Of a DNA stretch of 64,000 nt, positions 27,441 through 36,012 are shown one piece after another. This stretch comes from Gulosibacter sediminis (lineage in GTDB: Bacteria; Actinomycetota; Actinomycetes; Actinomycetales; Microbacteriaceae): the NCBI RefSeq assembly GCF_023370115.1, contig NZ_CP097160.1:1798001-1862000 (forward strand). Direction: 5' to 3'. The notes below the pieces were generated by a model. The model was not told the origin of the DNA. It saw only the letters and a program-made list of their open reading frames with translations, and searched no databases. Made by a program: the position numbers and the translations under genes. The stretch's first letter is position 1. Every line of letters begins with the position of its first letter.

Positions 27441-28607
27441 TCAGCTCACCTTCTTTTCGGTCGACATGCCGGGCTTGATGAGGACCTTCGTCCACCCCTG
27501 AGACCTGGCGTCGAAGTTCTTATAGGCATCGGCCGCCTGGTCCAGCGAGATCTCGTGGGAGACGATCCACGACGGCTTCGCCTTGCCAGCCGCGATCAAG
27601 TCCCGCAGTTGACGGTTGTACCGCTTGACCGGGGCCTGGCCGCTTCCCATGGTCTGCCCCTTGAACCAATGGGTGCCGAAGTCGATGGCCGCCTTTCCCT
27701 GCTTGGCCAATTCGTCCTTGGCCGACGGGTCCTGGGGGATGAACACGCCAACGGTGCCGATCCCGCCGGTGAAGCGGACCGAATTGATAAGCATGTTCAG
27801 CGTTGCGGCGGTGTCCTCGTTGCCCTGGGGGTCGTGGGCCTGGTAGCCCACGCATTCGCAGCCACGGTCAGCTCCGAGCCCCATCGTCTCGTCGAGAACG
27901 GCTTGGACGGGGTCGACCTTGGAGTCGTCGATAGCAATCGCGCCAATCTCCTCGGCCAGCGCAAGCCGGTCAGGGTGGCGATCGACCACCATCACCTTTG
28001 CAGCGCCCTTGATCATCGCGGACAGGGCGGCCATCAGCCCGACCGGACCCGCACCAACGATCACCACACTGTCGCCGGGGACCACGCCAGCCATCTCGGT
28101 GGCGTGATAACCGGTGGGGAAGATGTCGGAGAGCATGACATAGTCGTTCTCCCGCTCCTGCGCATCCTCGCCCAGGCGCAGCGCGTTGTGATCACCGAAC
28201 GGCACACGCAGCAACTCCGCTTGACCACCGCCATAGGAACCCATGTCGGCGAACCCATAAGCCGCTCCGGCGAATGATGGTTCGGGCTGGGTGGTGAGAC
28301 AGTAGTTGGTCAACCCGCGTTCGCAGTTCTTACAGAATCCGCACGAGATGTTGAACGGGAGCACAACTCGATCGCCGACCTTGACCTTCTCGACGCCATT
28401 GCCGACCTCAACGACCTCCCCCATGTTCTCGTGACCGAACGTGCGGCCTTCCTCGAACGAGGTTCGCCCCTCATACATGTGGAGGTCCGACCCGCAAATG
28501 TTCGTCGTCGTGATGCGGACCAGCACATCGGTGGGCCGCTCGATCTTCGCGTCCGGGACGTCCTTCGTGCTGACCTGACGCGGTCCTTCGTAGACAACTG
28601 CTTTCAT
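27441..28607 (-). CDS. Zinc alcohol dehydrogenase, glutathione-independent formaldehyde dehydrogenase type
   Basis: 388-residue medium-chain dehydrogenase. Catalytic zinc ligands in NICGSDLHMYEGR and GHENMGEVVEVG; structural zinc motif CGFCKNCERGLTNYC; NAD site VVIVGAGPVGLMA. The GxDP-type insert and YNRQLRDLIAAGKAKPSWIVSHEISL tail match dye-linked or GSH-independent formaldehyde/aldehyde dismutases. ATG 28607 has CGGAG upstream. First gene of an operon with PfpI and an ABM protein, together a plausible reactive-aldehyde defence set. Codon choice looks slightly less biased than in flanking core genes. Confidence 0.88.
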   Translation of the reverse strand: MKAVVYEGPRQVSTKDVPDAKIERPTDVLVRITTTNICGSDLHMYEGRTSFEEGRTFGHENMGEVVEVGNGVEKVKVGDRVVLPFNISCGFCKNCERGLTNYCLTTQPEPSFAGAAYGFADMGSYGGGQAELLRVPFGDHNALRLGEDAQERENDYVMLSDIFPTGYHATEMAGVVPGDSVVIVGAGPVGLMAALSAMIKGAAKVMVVDRHPDRLALAEEIGAIAIDDSKVDPVQAVLDETMGLGADRGCECVGYQAHDPQGNEDTAATLNMLINSVRFTGGIGTVGVFIPQDPSAKDELAKQGKAAIDFGTHWFKGQTMGSGQAPVKRYNRQLRDLIAAGKAKPSWIVSHEISLDQAADAYKNFDARSQGWTKVLIKPGMSTEKKVS

Positions 28608-28771
28608 GACTACTCCGATTCGTTGATACTTCTCGATAGTCTTCCGGCGAGGCCTGCATAACGCTGGCCCGCCGTTTGCGATTGAAGACCCCGACGATCC
28701 ACATGTCATCGAAGTTGCCTGAGGAGACGTTGGGGCGAGCCTCGGCCTCGGGTGCCCCAGCGGGCGCGCGA

Positions 28772-29788
28772 CTAGAGGTCGCGGGTCGCGATGCGGCGCA
28801 CGAGGCGCTCGACCGCAAACTCAGCGTCGCGCGAGCCGCCTTTCACCATGAAGTCCGTTTCGGCGGTGAGGCGAATCGCGCGCCCGAGCTCGGGATCGCT
28901 CCAGCCACGCAGCTCACGCCGCGCCTGCCCAACCTGCCAGGGGGCCGCGCCGACCTGCCCGGCGAGCTGCGCATCCGAGCCGCCAAGGCCCGACACTTTC
29001 GCCATCATGCGCAGCTTCATCGCGATCGCCGAGACGATCGGCACCGGGTTGAGCCCCGTGTCGAAGCCGGCACGCACGAGCATCAGGGCGTCGGCGAGGC
29101 GCCCGGCGATCGTCGAGTCGGCGATCTTGAAGCCCGTGGTTTCGACGCGACCGCCGTAATAGCGGTTGACGATCTCGGCGGTGATGTCGGTGTCGGGCGC
29201 AATGCTCATGAGCTGCCGCGCGGCCGCTGCGAGCTCCTCGAGGCTCGTGTTGAACGCAGCGATGAGCGCCTGCGCGGCGTCGTTGTCGACGCGCCGCTGC
29301 TGCATGCGGAACTCGTCGCGGAGGAAGCCGAAGAGGTCGTTCGCCTTGAGCGGCTGACACGAGACCTCGATCGCGAACTCGCTCGCGCGCACCGCATCCA
29401 ACAGCTTCTTACCGCGATTGCCCGACTTGTGACGCAGTACGAGGGTCGTGTCGTCGACGGGTGCGGCGACGAAGCTGAGCGCTTCTTCGATGAAGCCCTC
29501 GACGGCCTCGTGCACCTGGTCGACGACGACAAGGCGCGGCTCGTTGAACAGCGACGGGGTCACTACGGTGCTCAGGTCGCCCGGCACGTACTCTTTCGCG
29601 TTGAACTCGTGCACCTCGAGCGACGGATCCTCGGTGCGCAGGTGGGTGCGGAGCAGCGAGGTCGCCTCCCTCGCGAAGAAGTCCTCGGCGCCGCTGACGA
29701 GCACGATGGGTGAGGGGCGCACCTCGCGCCACGGAACGAGCGTCGCCTTCTGCGACTTCGTCTTCGCCGCGCCTTTTCGCTGTGCCAT
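28772..29788 (-). CDS. holA: DNA polymerase III delta subunit
   Basis: 338-residue clamp-loader subunit. Features: VLVSGAEDFFAREATSLL near the start, LVVVDQVHEAVEGF, the AAA-like central part LVLRHKSGNRGKKLLDAV and the C-terminal KVSGLGGSDAQLAGQVGAAPWQVGQARREL. ATG 29788 with AAGGAG. In relatives holA stands next to rpsT; here the stress operon lies between. Confidence 0.93.
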   Translation of the reverse strand: MAQRKGAAKTKSQKATLVPWREVRPSPIVLVSGAEDFFAREATSLLRTHLRTEDPSLEVHEFNAKEYVPGDLSTVVTPSLFNEPRLVVVDQVHEAVEGFIEEALSFVAAPVDDTTLVLRHKSGNRGKKLLDAVRASEFAIEVSCQPLKANDLFGFLRDEFRMQQRRVDNDAAQALIAAFNTSLEELAAAARQLMSIAPDTDITAEIVNRYYGGRVETTGFKIADSTIAGRLADALMLVRAGFDTGLNPVPIVSAIAMKLRMMAKVSGLGGSDAQLAGQVGAAPWQVGQARRELRGWSDPELGRAIRLTAETDFMVKGGSRDAEFAVERLVRRIATRDL

Positions 29789-29917
29789 CGCGCTCCTTCT
29801 GCCGACTGCCCATGGTAGTCGGCACGCGCTGGCCGCGGCCCCGCTGTCCACACGCTCGGCGACGCGGCGCGCGGCCGCACCCCGCGCATCCTCTGCTTGG
29901 GCGGATGCGGGCCGCGG

Positions 29918-30673
29918 CTACGGCGCGCGGCCGGCCATCGACTGGGTGAGGCGGTCGGCAGCGAGGACGACCGGGTCAACGAGTTCGGCGAGGCGACCCG
30001 CGTCGAGCCGCAGCGTGGGACCCATGATGCCGAGCGCACCCACGAGCGTCGCGTTGCGGTCAAACACGGGCGCCGCGATGCCGCTCGCGCCCTCAACCCG
30101 CTCCCCCGTGGTGATCGCGACGCCCTGCGCGCGAGTTTCATCGACGACGCGGCGCAGCGCATCCGGGTCGATGATCGTCTCGCTCGTCAATGCCTCGAGC
30201 GGATGCGCGAGCACCTCGTCGAGCAGGCCCGGCGTCCACGCGAGCAGCACGCGCGCGCTTGAGCCGACGTGCAGCGGCATGATGCGGCCGAGCCGCATCT
30301 CGCGGCGCAGGCCGTGCCGGGTCTCGACGACGCCGATGCAGACGCGCGACAGGCCCTCGGCCCGAAAGAACACGGCGGTCTCTTCGGTCTCGTCGCGCAG
30401 CGCGGTGAGCGCGGGCGCGAGCAGGTCGACGATGTCGAGGCGACGCACGGCCGGGCCTGCCCAGTACGCCATGCGCGAGCCGATCGAGTAGCGGTCGCCG
30501 TCCCGGTCAAGAAAGCCGTTCGTGACGAGGTTGCCGAGCAGGCGGTGCGCCGTCGAATTCGGGATGCCCGTCGCGCGACGAATGTCTGCGGCGGTGAGCG
30601 CATCGTTGCGCAATGAAAAGGCGTCGAGGATCGCGGTGATCTTCTCGAGCACCAACAGCGGTGCTTCCTGCAT
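29918..30673 (-). CDS. IclR family transcriptional regulator
   Basis: 251 residues: N-terminal winged helix (LEKITAILDAFSLRNDALTAADIRRATGIPNSTAHRLL, residues ~9-50) and C-terminal effector-binding domain (SRVCIGVVETRHGLRREMRLG, PLHVGSSARVLLAW, ASGIAAPVFDRN). Divergent from the permease gene by 103 bp, so probably controls the GntP-CaiB-lyase operon in response to its substrate. Confidence 0.92.
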   Translation of the reverse strand: MQEAPLLVLEKITAILDAFSLRNDALTAADIRRATGIPNSTAHRLLGNLVTNGFLDRDGDRYSIGSRMAYWAGPAVRRLDIVDLLAPALTALRDETEETAVFFRAEGLSRVCIGVVETRHGLRREMRLGRIMPLHVGSSARVLLAWTPGLLDEVLAHPLEALTSETIIDPDALRRVVDETRAQGVAITTGERVEGASGIAAPVFDRNATLVGALGIMGPTLRLDAGRLAELVDPVVLAADRLTQSMAGRAP

Positions 30674-30703
30674 GCCACCAGCCTAGCCAGCGCGCACCCG
30701 AAG

Positions 30704-30721
30704 TTTCCACATGGCGGGAAT
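30704..30721. promoter_or_regulatory. Possible IclR operator
   Basis: Imperfect palindrome TTTCC-acatggcg-GGAAT in the IclR/permease intergenic region. The right half-site also abuts a later CGATGTGAGACG. Position fits a divergent regulator; weak evidence. Confidence 0.3.
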
Positions 30722-30776
30722 CGCTCTACGATGTGAGACGTCCCGAATCTGCTACCTCAACGGAGAGGTCTCCCCC

Positions 30777-32243
30777 ATGCCCGAATGGTCCATCTTTGCG
30801 GTGGTCGGCGTCGCCATCGTCGGCGTCGTGCTGCTCATCGTGCGTTTCCATGTCAACCCCGTCATCGCCCTCGCGATCGGCGCGGCCGCCATCGGCCTCG
30901 GCGGCGGGCTCGGCGCGACCGGCACCGTCGAAACCATGGCGACCGGCTTCGGCGAAACGATGGCCGAGGCGGGCCTCCTCATCGCCTGGGGCGTGCTCAT
31001 CGGTTCGATGCTCAACCGCCTCGGCGCCGTGTCGCGACTCGTCGAAACGCTGCTGCGCATCTTCGGGCCGAAGGGCGTGCCGTATGCGATCGCCGCATCC
31101 TTCGCCACGTACCTGCAGACGATCTTCGTCGACGTCATGATCGTCATCGCCGCGCCCCTCGCCCGCCGCATCGCGCCGCGCCTCGGCAAGGTCGGCGTCG
31201 GCATCATGAGCACCGTTTTCGCGGTGAGCCTCGAGACCGGCATCGCGCTCATGGTGCCGGGCATCGGCGCCGTGATGATCGCGGCCGCGCTCGGCATCCC
31301 GATCGGCCAGATGATGCTCTGGGGCTTCGTCGTGGTCGTGCCGACCGTGCTCATCACGACGTTCATCATGACGATCGTCATGAAGGCCGGCTTCTGGAAC
31401 CCCGAGAAGGACGAGCTCGCGATGATCGACGACGAGACCGTCGTCGAAGAGGTCGCGCACGAGCACGCGCGCTCGGTCGCCGGCGCCACCCGCGCGGTGC
31501 CCGTCGCCCGCGGCCGCGACACCGTCGACTACGCCGCCGACACCACGACCGGCATCGACGTCGACGAGCTCGACCCCGAGCTCGCCGACCGCTCGCGCAC
31601 GATGCCGCTGCTCGCCCAGTTCGGCCCGCTCATCTTCTCGCTGCTGCTTATCGCGACCGGTGCAATCCTCGACATCCTCGAGGTCGAGATCCCGGCCATC
31701 CAGTTCCTCGGGGCGCCCGAGATCGCCCTGCTGCTCGGCGTCATCGGCACCGCGCTCATCTGTCGCTGGGCCCTGCCGAAGGACGAGCTCGAGCGCACCC
31801 TCGTGCACGGCTTCAAGGATGCGGGCCAGATCTTCGCGCTCACCGGTGTCGGTGGCGCGCTCGCTGGCGTCATCGCGGCGACCCCGCTCGGGGACCTGCT
31901 CACCGGCTACTTCGGCGCGAGCGCCTTCGCGCCCATCCTGCTCGTCTGGGTGATCGCCGCGATCCTCCACGTCGCGGTCGGCTCGGTGACCCTCTCGGCG
32001 ATGACCGCCGCGGGCATCCTCGCGCCCGTCGCCGTGCAGCTCGGCATCAACCCCGTGCTCATCGGCCTCGCGGCCGGCGCCGGCGCGCTGTTCCTCGTGC
32101 ACGTCACCTCGAACACGTTCTGGCTGCTGCAGTCGTTCCTCGGCCAGTCGGTGCGCGGCGCGCTGAAGAGCGTCACGGTCGGCGTCTCGGTGTCGTCGGT
32201 CGTCGCGCTGTGCTGCGTCCTCGTGCTCTCCGTCTTCCTCTAA
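30777..32243 (+). CDS. GntP family organic-acid permease
   Basis: 488-residue proton symporter of the gluconate/citrate type with 12-14 hydrophobic helices. Motifs: NPVIALAIGAAAIGLGGGL, GETMAEAGLLIAWGVLIGSML, YLQTIFVDVMIVIAAPLA, FALTGVGGALAGVI, SVTLSAMTAAGILAPV. A hydrophilic cytoplasmic loop of about 75 residues (around 215-290) is longer than usual. GGAGAGG precedes ATG 30777. Followed 22 bp later by a CoA-transferase and lyase, so its substrate is probably the acid they degrade. Confidence 0.9.
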   Translation: MPEWSIFAVVGVAIVGVVLLIVRFHVNPVIALAIGAAAIGLGGGLGATGTVETMATGFGETMAEAGLLIAWGVLIGSMLNRLGAVSRLVETLLRIFGPKGVPYAIAASFATYLQTIFVDVMIVIAAPLARRIAPRLGKVGVGIMSTVFAVSLETGIALMVPGIGAVMIAAALGIPIGQMMLWGFVVVVPTVLITTFIMTIVMKAGFWNPEKDELAMIDDETVVEEVAHEHARSVAGATRAVPVARGRDTVDYAADTTTGIDVDELDPELADRSRTMPLLAQFGPLIFSLLLIATGAILDILEVEIPAIQFLGAPEIALLLGVIGTALICRWALPKDELERTLVHGFKDAGQIFALTGVGGALAGVIAATPLGDLLTGYFGASAFAPILLVWVIAAILHVAVGSVTLSAMTAAGILAPVAVQLGINPVLIGLAAGAGALFLVHVTSNTFWLLQSFLGQSVRGALKSVTVGVSVSSVVALCCVLVLSVFL

Positions 32244-32265
32244 TCGTCGCGAAGGAGTCCCGGCC

Positions 32266-33483
32266 ATGACCGACACATCCCTACCGCTGAGCGGCTTCAA
32301 GGTGCTTGAACTCGGCAACTACATCGCAGCGCCCACGACCGGCAAGATCCTCGCCGATTTCGGCGCCGACGTCGTCAAGGTCGAGCGCCCGCGCACCGGC
32401 GACGAGCTGCGCCGCTGGCGCCTCGAAGCCGGCGACACGTCGATGCTCTACCGCACCATCAACCGCGGCAAGCGCTCGATCGAGCTCGATCTGCGTTCGC
32501 CGCACGGGCGGGATGCGGTGCTCGGGCTCGCGCGCGAGGCCGACGTGCTCGTCGAGAACTTCCGCCCCGGCACGCTCGAGAAGTGGGGCATGTCGCCCGC
32601 CGCGCTCGCCGAGGCGAACCCGGGGCTCGTGATCGTGCGCATCTCGGCGTTCGGCCAGACCGGCCCGATGTCGCCCCAGCCCGGCTTCGCGGCCGTTGCC
32701 GAGGCCTACGGCGGGATGCGCGAGATGATCGGCGACCCCGACCGCCCGCCGGCACGCACCGGCTTTTCGATCGGCGACACCGTCGCGGGCATCTACGCCG
32801 CGTTCGGCGCCGTGATGCGGCTGCTCGAGCGCGAGCAGGGTCGCCCCGCGAGCGCCGGGCGGCTCGTCGATGTCGGCCTCAATGAGGCGGTGCTCTCGCT
32901 CACCGAGTCGCTCGTCGCCGACTGGTCGGCCTACGGCACGCGCCGTCAACGCACCGGCGGGCGCATGGAGGGCATCGCGCCCTCGAACGCGTACCTCTGC
33001 CGCGACGGCAAGTCGATCGTCATCGCCGGGAACGGCGACGGCATCTTCAAGCGCTACATGGAGGTCATCGAGCGGCCCGATCTCGGCGACGACCCGACGC
33101 TCGCCTCGAACGAGGGCCGCTGGGCGCGCCGCGACGAACTCGACGCCGCGATCGGCGTGTGGACCGGCCAGCGCACCGCGGCCGAGGCCCTGCGCATCCT
33201 CGACGAGGTCGGCGTGCCCGCGGGCCCGATCTCGACGGCCGAGGACGTCGCCGTCGACCCGCAGTTCGCGGCGCGCGACATGATTCAGCGCTTTGATATT
33301 CACGACGGCGCCGCACTGCGCGAGGGCGTCGCGATGCCCGGCATCGTGCCGGTGCTCGGCGAGCGCTCGCTGCCGGTATCGCATCCGGGGCCCGATCTCG
33401 GCGCGCACACGAGCGAGGTGCTCGAGGCGTGGCTCGGCTGGGATGCGGCGCAGCGTGCCGCACTTGAGGAGGAAATTCGATGA
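32266..33483 (+). CDS. CaiB/BaiF family (class III) CoA-transferase
   Basis: 405 residues; moves CoA from a donor thioester to a carboxylic acid via an aspartyl anhydride. Seen: LSGFKVLELGNYIAAPTTGKILADFGADVVKVERP, the catalytic aspartate in GRLVDVGLNEAVLS, and VENFRPGTLEKWG. Overlaps the lyase start by 4 nt, so it likely activates the imported acid for cleavage by that lyase. Confidence 0.92.
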   Translation: MTDTSLPLSGFKVLELGNYIAAPTTGKILADFGADVVKVERPRTGDELRRWRLEAGDTSMLYRTINRGKRSIELDLRSPHGRDAVLGLAREADVLVENFRPGTLEKWGMSPAALAEANPGLVIVRISAFGQTGPMSPQPGFAAVAEAYGGMREMIGDPDRPPARTGFSIGDTVAGIYAAFGAVMRLLEREQGRPASAGRLVDVGLNEAVLSLTESLVADWSAYGTRRQRTGGRMEGIAPSNAYLCRDGKSIVIAGNGDGIFKRYMEVIERPDLGDDPTLASNEGRWARRDELDAAIGVWTGQRTAAEALRILDEVGVPAGPISTAEDVAVDPQFAARDMIQRFDIHDGAALREGVAMPGIVPVLGERSLPVSHPGPDLGAHTSEVLEAWLGWDAAQRAALEEEIR

Positions 33484-34388
33484 CCCCGACGATTCGTGAC
33501 GTGACCCTGCGCGACGGCCTGCAGCTCACGGGCAAGCCGCTGCCGACCGAGCGGAAGGTCGCCCTCGTGCGCGAGCTGCTCGCGCTCGGCGTCGAGGAGC
33601 TCGAGATCGGTTCGATGGCGCGGCCTGACCTCGTACCCGCCGTCGCCGACACGCTCGACGTCGTGGCGCAGCTCACGCCCGAGGAGCTCTCGCGCTGCTG
33701 GATCTGGCTGGCCACGCCCCGCCACGTCGAGCGCGCCCGCGCGGCCGGCGCGACGCGCTTTCAGTACTGTTTCAGCGCGTCCGATTCGCACAACCGCGCG
33801 AACATCGGCCGCGACACCGAGACCTCGCTCGCGGCGATGCCGGAGGCGATTGCCGCTGCCGGCCCCGACGGCCAGGTGCAGCTCTGCATCGCGACGTCGT
33901 TCACGTGCCCGTTCGAAGGCGTCGTGCCGATCGAGCGGCTCGAGTGGATTCTCGGCGACCCGCGCACCGAGGGCGCGAGCCACGTCGTGATCGCCGACAC
34001 GCTCGGTCAGGCCGACCCCGCCGAGGTGCGGCGACGCGTTGCGCTCGCGGTCGAACGGCGCGGACTGCCCGTAGTGTTCCACGGGCACGACACGTGGGGG
34101 CTCGGGGTCGCGAACGCGCTCGCCGCGGTCGAGGCGGGCGCGGTGACGCTGGATGGGGCGCTCGGCGGCCTCGGCGGCTGCCCGTTCGCGCCCGGCGCGT
34201 CGGGCAACACCGCGACTGAGGACCTCGCGTTCGGTCTGCGGCCTTCGTGGGCGACGCCCGAGTCGTTTGCGACGCTCGTCGGGCTCGGGCAGGAGATCAC
34301 GTCGACCCTCGGCGAGGGCGACCGCGCGCGGGTGCTCGGCGGCGCGCTCAGCGAGAAGGCACAAGCCTTCCCCTGGACGCTCCGCTAG
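33480..34388 (+). CDS. Hydroxymethylglutaryl-CoA lyase family protein
   Basis: 302-residue TIM-barrel aldolase. Catalytic elements match HMG-CoA lyase: RDVTLRDGLQ (Arg-Asp), metal histidines in FHGHDTWGLGVANAL, and the signature cysteine loop GGLGGCPFAPGASGNTATED. HMG-CoA would give acetoacetate and acetyl-CoA; a related 3-hydroxy-3-methyl acyl-CoA such as citramalyl-CoA is also possible. Last gene of the permease-transferase-lyase operon. Confidence 0.88.
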   Translation: MTPTIRDVTLRDGLQLTGKPLPTERKVALVRELLALGVEELEIGSMARPDLVPAVADTLDVVAQLTPEELSRCWIWLATPRHVERARAAGATRFQYCFSASDSHNRANIGRDTETSLAAMPEAIAAAGPDGQVQLCIATSFTCPFEGVVPIERLEWILGDPRTEGASHVVIADTLGQADPAEVRRRVALAVERRGLPVVFHGHDTWGLGVANALAAVEAGAVTLDGALGGLGGCPFAPGASGNTATEDLAFGLRPSWATPESFATLVGLGQEITSTLGEGDRARVLGGALSEKAQAFPWTLR

Positions 34389-34512
34389 CCGCGGCATCGC
34401 GCCCAGGGTGTCTCGGGCGCGCGTGCCTAGGATGCGCAGGAGCGGGGCCGCTCGTTCGGCACCGCCGCCGGCGCGTTGGGCGCTGGCGTGACGGAATCGC
34501 CAGAGGAGCGTC

Positions 34513-35826
34513 ATGACTGAGCAGAACACCACCTCCGCCTCCGAGCTCGATGCGACGGCGATCGGCGTCCACACCGACGAGGTCGCCGAGCGCTACGACC
34601 ACGTCATCGTCGGCGCGGGCATGGCGGGCGCTTCGGCGATTGCGGGCATCCGCGCCGAGTCCGTCGACGCGACGATCGGTATGTTCGGCGCCGACATTTC
34701 GGCGCCCATCTATCGGCCCGACCTCTCGAAGACGCTCTGGGTTGACGCCGACGCGACGATCGAGGCGTCGCTCATGATCTCGGGCGCCGAGGGCTCGGAA
34801 TCGGCGCCGGACTCGAGCACGCGCATCCACCTCGGCATTGAGGTCGAGGCGATCCACCCGGATGCGCACGAGATCGAGCTCGCCGATGGCCGCCGCGTCG
34901 GCTTCGGCACGCTGCTGCTCGCGACGGGCGCCGAGCCGCGCGCCGTCGCGGGCGTTGAGCCCGGCCCGCGAGTGATCGAGTACCGCACCGTGAGCGACTA
35001 CCGCCGGTTGCGCGAGCTCGCGGCGCCGGGCGCGCACATCGTCGTGGTCGGCGGCGGCTTCGTCGGCAGCGAGGTCGCGGCCGTGCTCTCGGTGAACGAG
35101 GTGCGCGTCACCCTCGTCGCGAGCGCGGTGCCGGTGCTCACGCACCGGTTGCCGGCCGCGCTCGCCGAGGCGATCACCACCGAGTATGGAAAGCACGACG
35201 CCGAGGTCGTCGCCGGGCGGCTCAAGGGCGTGACCGCGACGGACGACGGCGTGACCGTCACCCTCGAGGACGGCACCGAGCTCTCGGCCGATGCCGTCGT
35301 GGTCGGTGTTGGCGTGACCCCGCGCACGGCGCTCGCCGAGGCGGCCGGGCTCACGGTGCGCGACGGCATCGTCGTCGACGAGCAGCTGCGCGCATCCGCG
35401 GCCGACGTCTTCGCGGCCGGCGACGTCGCCCGCTATCCCGATGCCCGCCTCGGCGAGCGCCGGGTCGAGCACGCGAACGCTGCCGAGACCCAGGGTAAGC
35501 TCGCCGGCCGCAACATGGCGGGCGCGGACAAGCCGTACCGCACCACGCCGTTCTTCTGGTCGGACATGTACGACTACGGCTACGAGGCCGTCGGTGAGCT
35601 CGACACGCGCCACACCGTGGTCGAGGACTACGCGACCGGCGACGACGGCGCCCCCGACTACACGACCGGCGTGGTCTACTACGTCGACGACGCAGGCCAC
35701 GTGCGCGGCGTGTTGCTCTGGAACGTCTGGGACTCAGTGCAGCTCGCCCGCGAGCTCGTCGAGCGCACCGCATCCGAGCCCGTAGCTGACCCGGCAACGC
35801 TGCGCGGCGCGATCCCGCTGCCGTAG
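34513..35826 (+). CDS. FAD/NAD(P)-dependent oxidoreductase (ferredoxin-reductase-like)
   Basis: 437 residues with two dinucleotide folds: FAD site HVIVGAGMAGASAIAGI near residue 30 and NAD site IVVVGGGFVGSEVAAVL near residue 180, plus DVFAAGDVARYPD. A C-terminal reductase domain has the PYRTTPFFWSDMYDYGYEAVG pattern of AIF/rubredoxin-reductase relatives. GAGGAG 5 nt before ATG; a TAGGAT -10-like box is at about 34430. No ferredoxin partner adjacent, so the electron acceptor is unknown. Confidence 0.88.
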   Translation: MTEQNTTSASELDATAIGVHTDEVAERYDHVIVGAGMAGASAIAGIRAESVDATIGMFGADISAPIYRPDLSKTLWVDADATIEASLMISGAEGSESAPDSSTRIHLGIEVEAIHPDAHEIELADGRRVGFGTLLLATGAEPRAVAGVEPGPRVIEYRTVSDYRRLRELAAPGAHIVVVGGGFVGSEVAAVLSVNEVRVTLVASAVPVLTHRLPAALAEAITTEYGKHDAEVVAGRLKGVTATDDGVTVTLEDGTELSADAVVVGVGVTPRTALAEAAGLTVRDGIVVDEQLRASAADVFAAGDVARYPDARLGERRVEHANAAETQGKLAGRNMAGADKPYRTTPFFWSDMYDYGYEAVGELDTRHTVVEDYATGDDGAPDYTTGVVYYVDDAGHVRGVLLWNVWDSVQLARELVERTASEPVADPATLRGAIPLP

Positions 35827-35844
35827 CCAGCCGCCGCGCGCCTG

Positions 35845-35919
35845 GCCATAGGTGTTGCGTTTGGGCCCATTATTCGCTCGAAACGGGCAGGCTTTAGGTC
35901 TAAACGCAACACCTATGGC
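35845..35919. repeat. Palindromic repeat family 1, copy a
   Basis: Perfect 18-bp arms GCCATAGGTGTTGCGTTT / complement at 35902-35919, with a 39-nt loop. Shares arms and part of the loop (CCCATT..CGAAAC) with 48795-48865 and 49405-49475. Lies 18 bp beyond a plus-strand stop and could also act as a terminator. Confidence 0.92.
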
Positions 35920-35968
35920 TGAGGGATGCGCGGGGCGGGGACGGCGCGGGGCGGCGCGCGGCACGGGC

Positions 35969-36012
35969 CAGCGTCAGCGTCAGCGTCAGCGTCAGCGTCA
36001 GCGTCAGCGTCA
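35969..36012. repeat. Tandem hexamer (GCGTCA)7
   Basis: Seven perfect GCGTCA units (35971-36012) preceded by a partial CA. The last unit contains the stop codon of the minus-strand amidohydrolase; in that frame each unit repeats the stop (TGA CGC TGA). Confidence 0.95.

Noticed and set aside
30726-32318. A 530-codon minus-strand frame opposite the GntP permease
   Set aside because: Composition almost wholly Asp/Glu/His/Arg, typical of an antisense shadow of hydrophobic codons.
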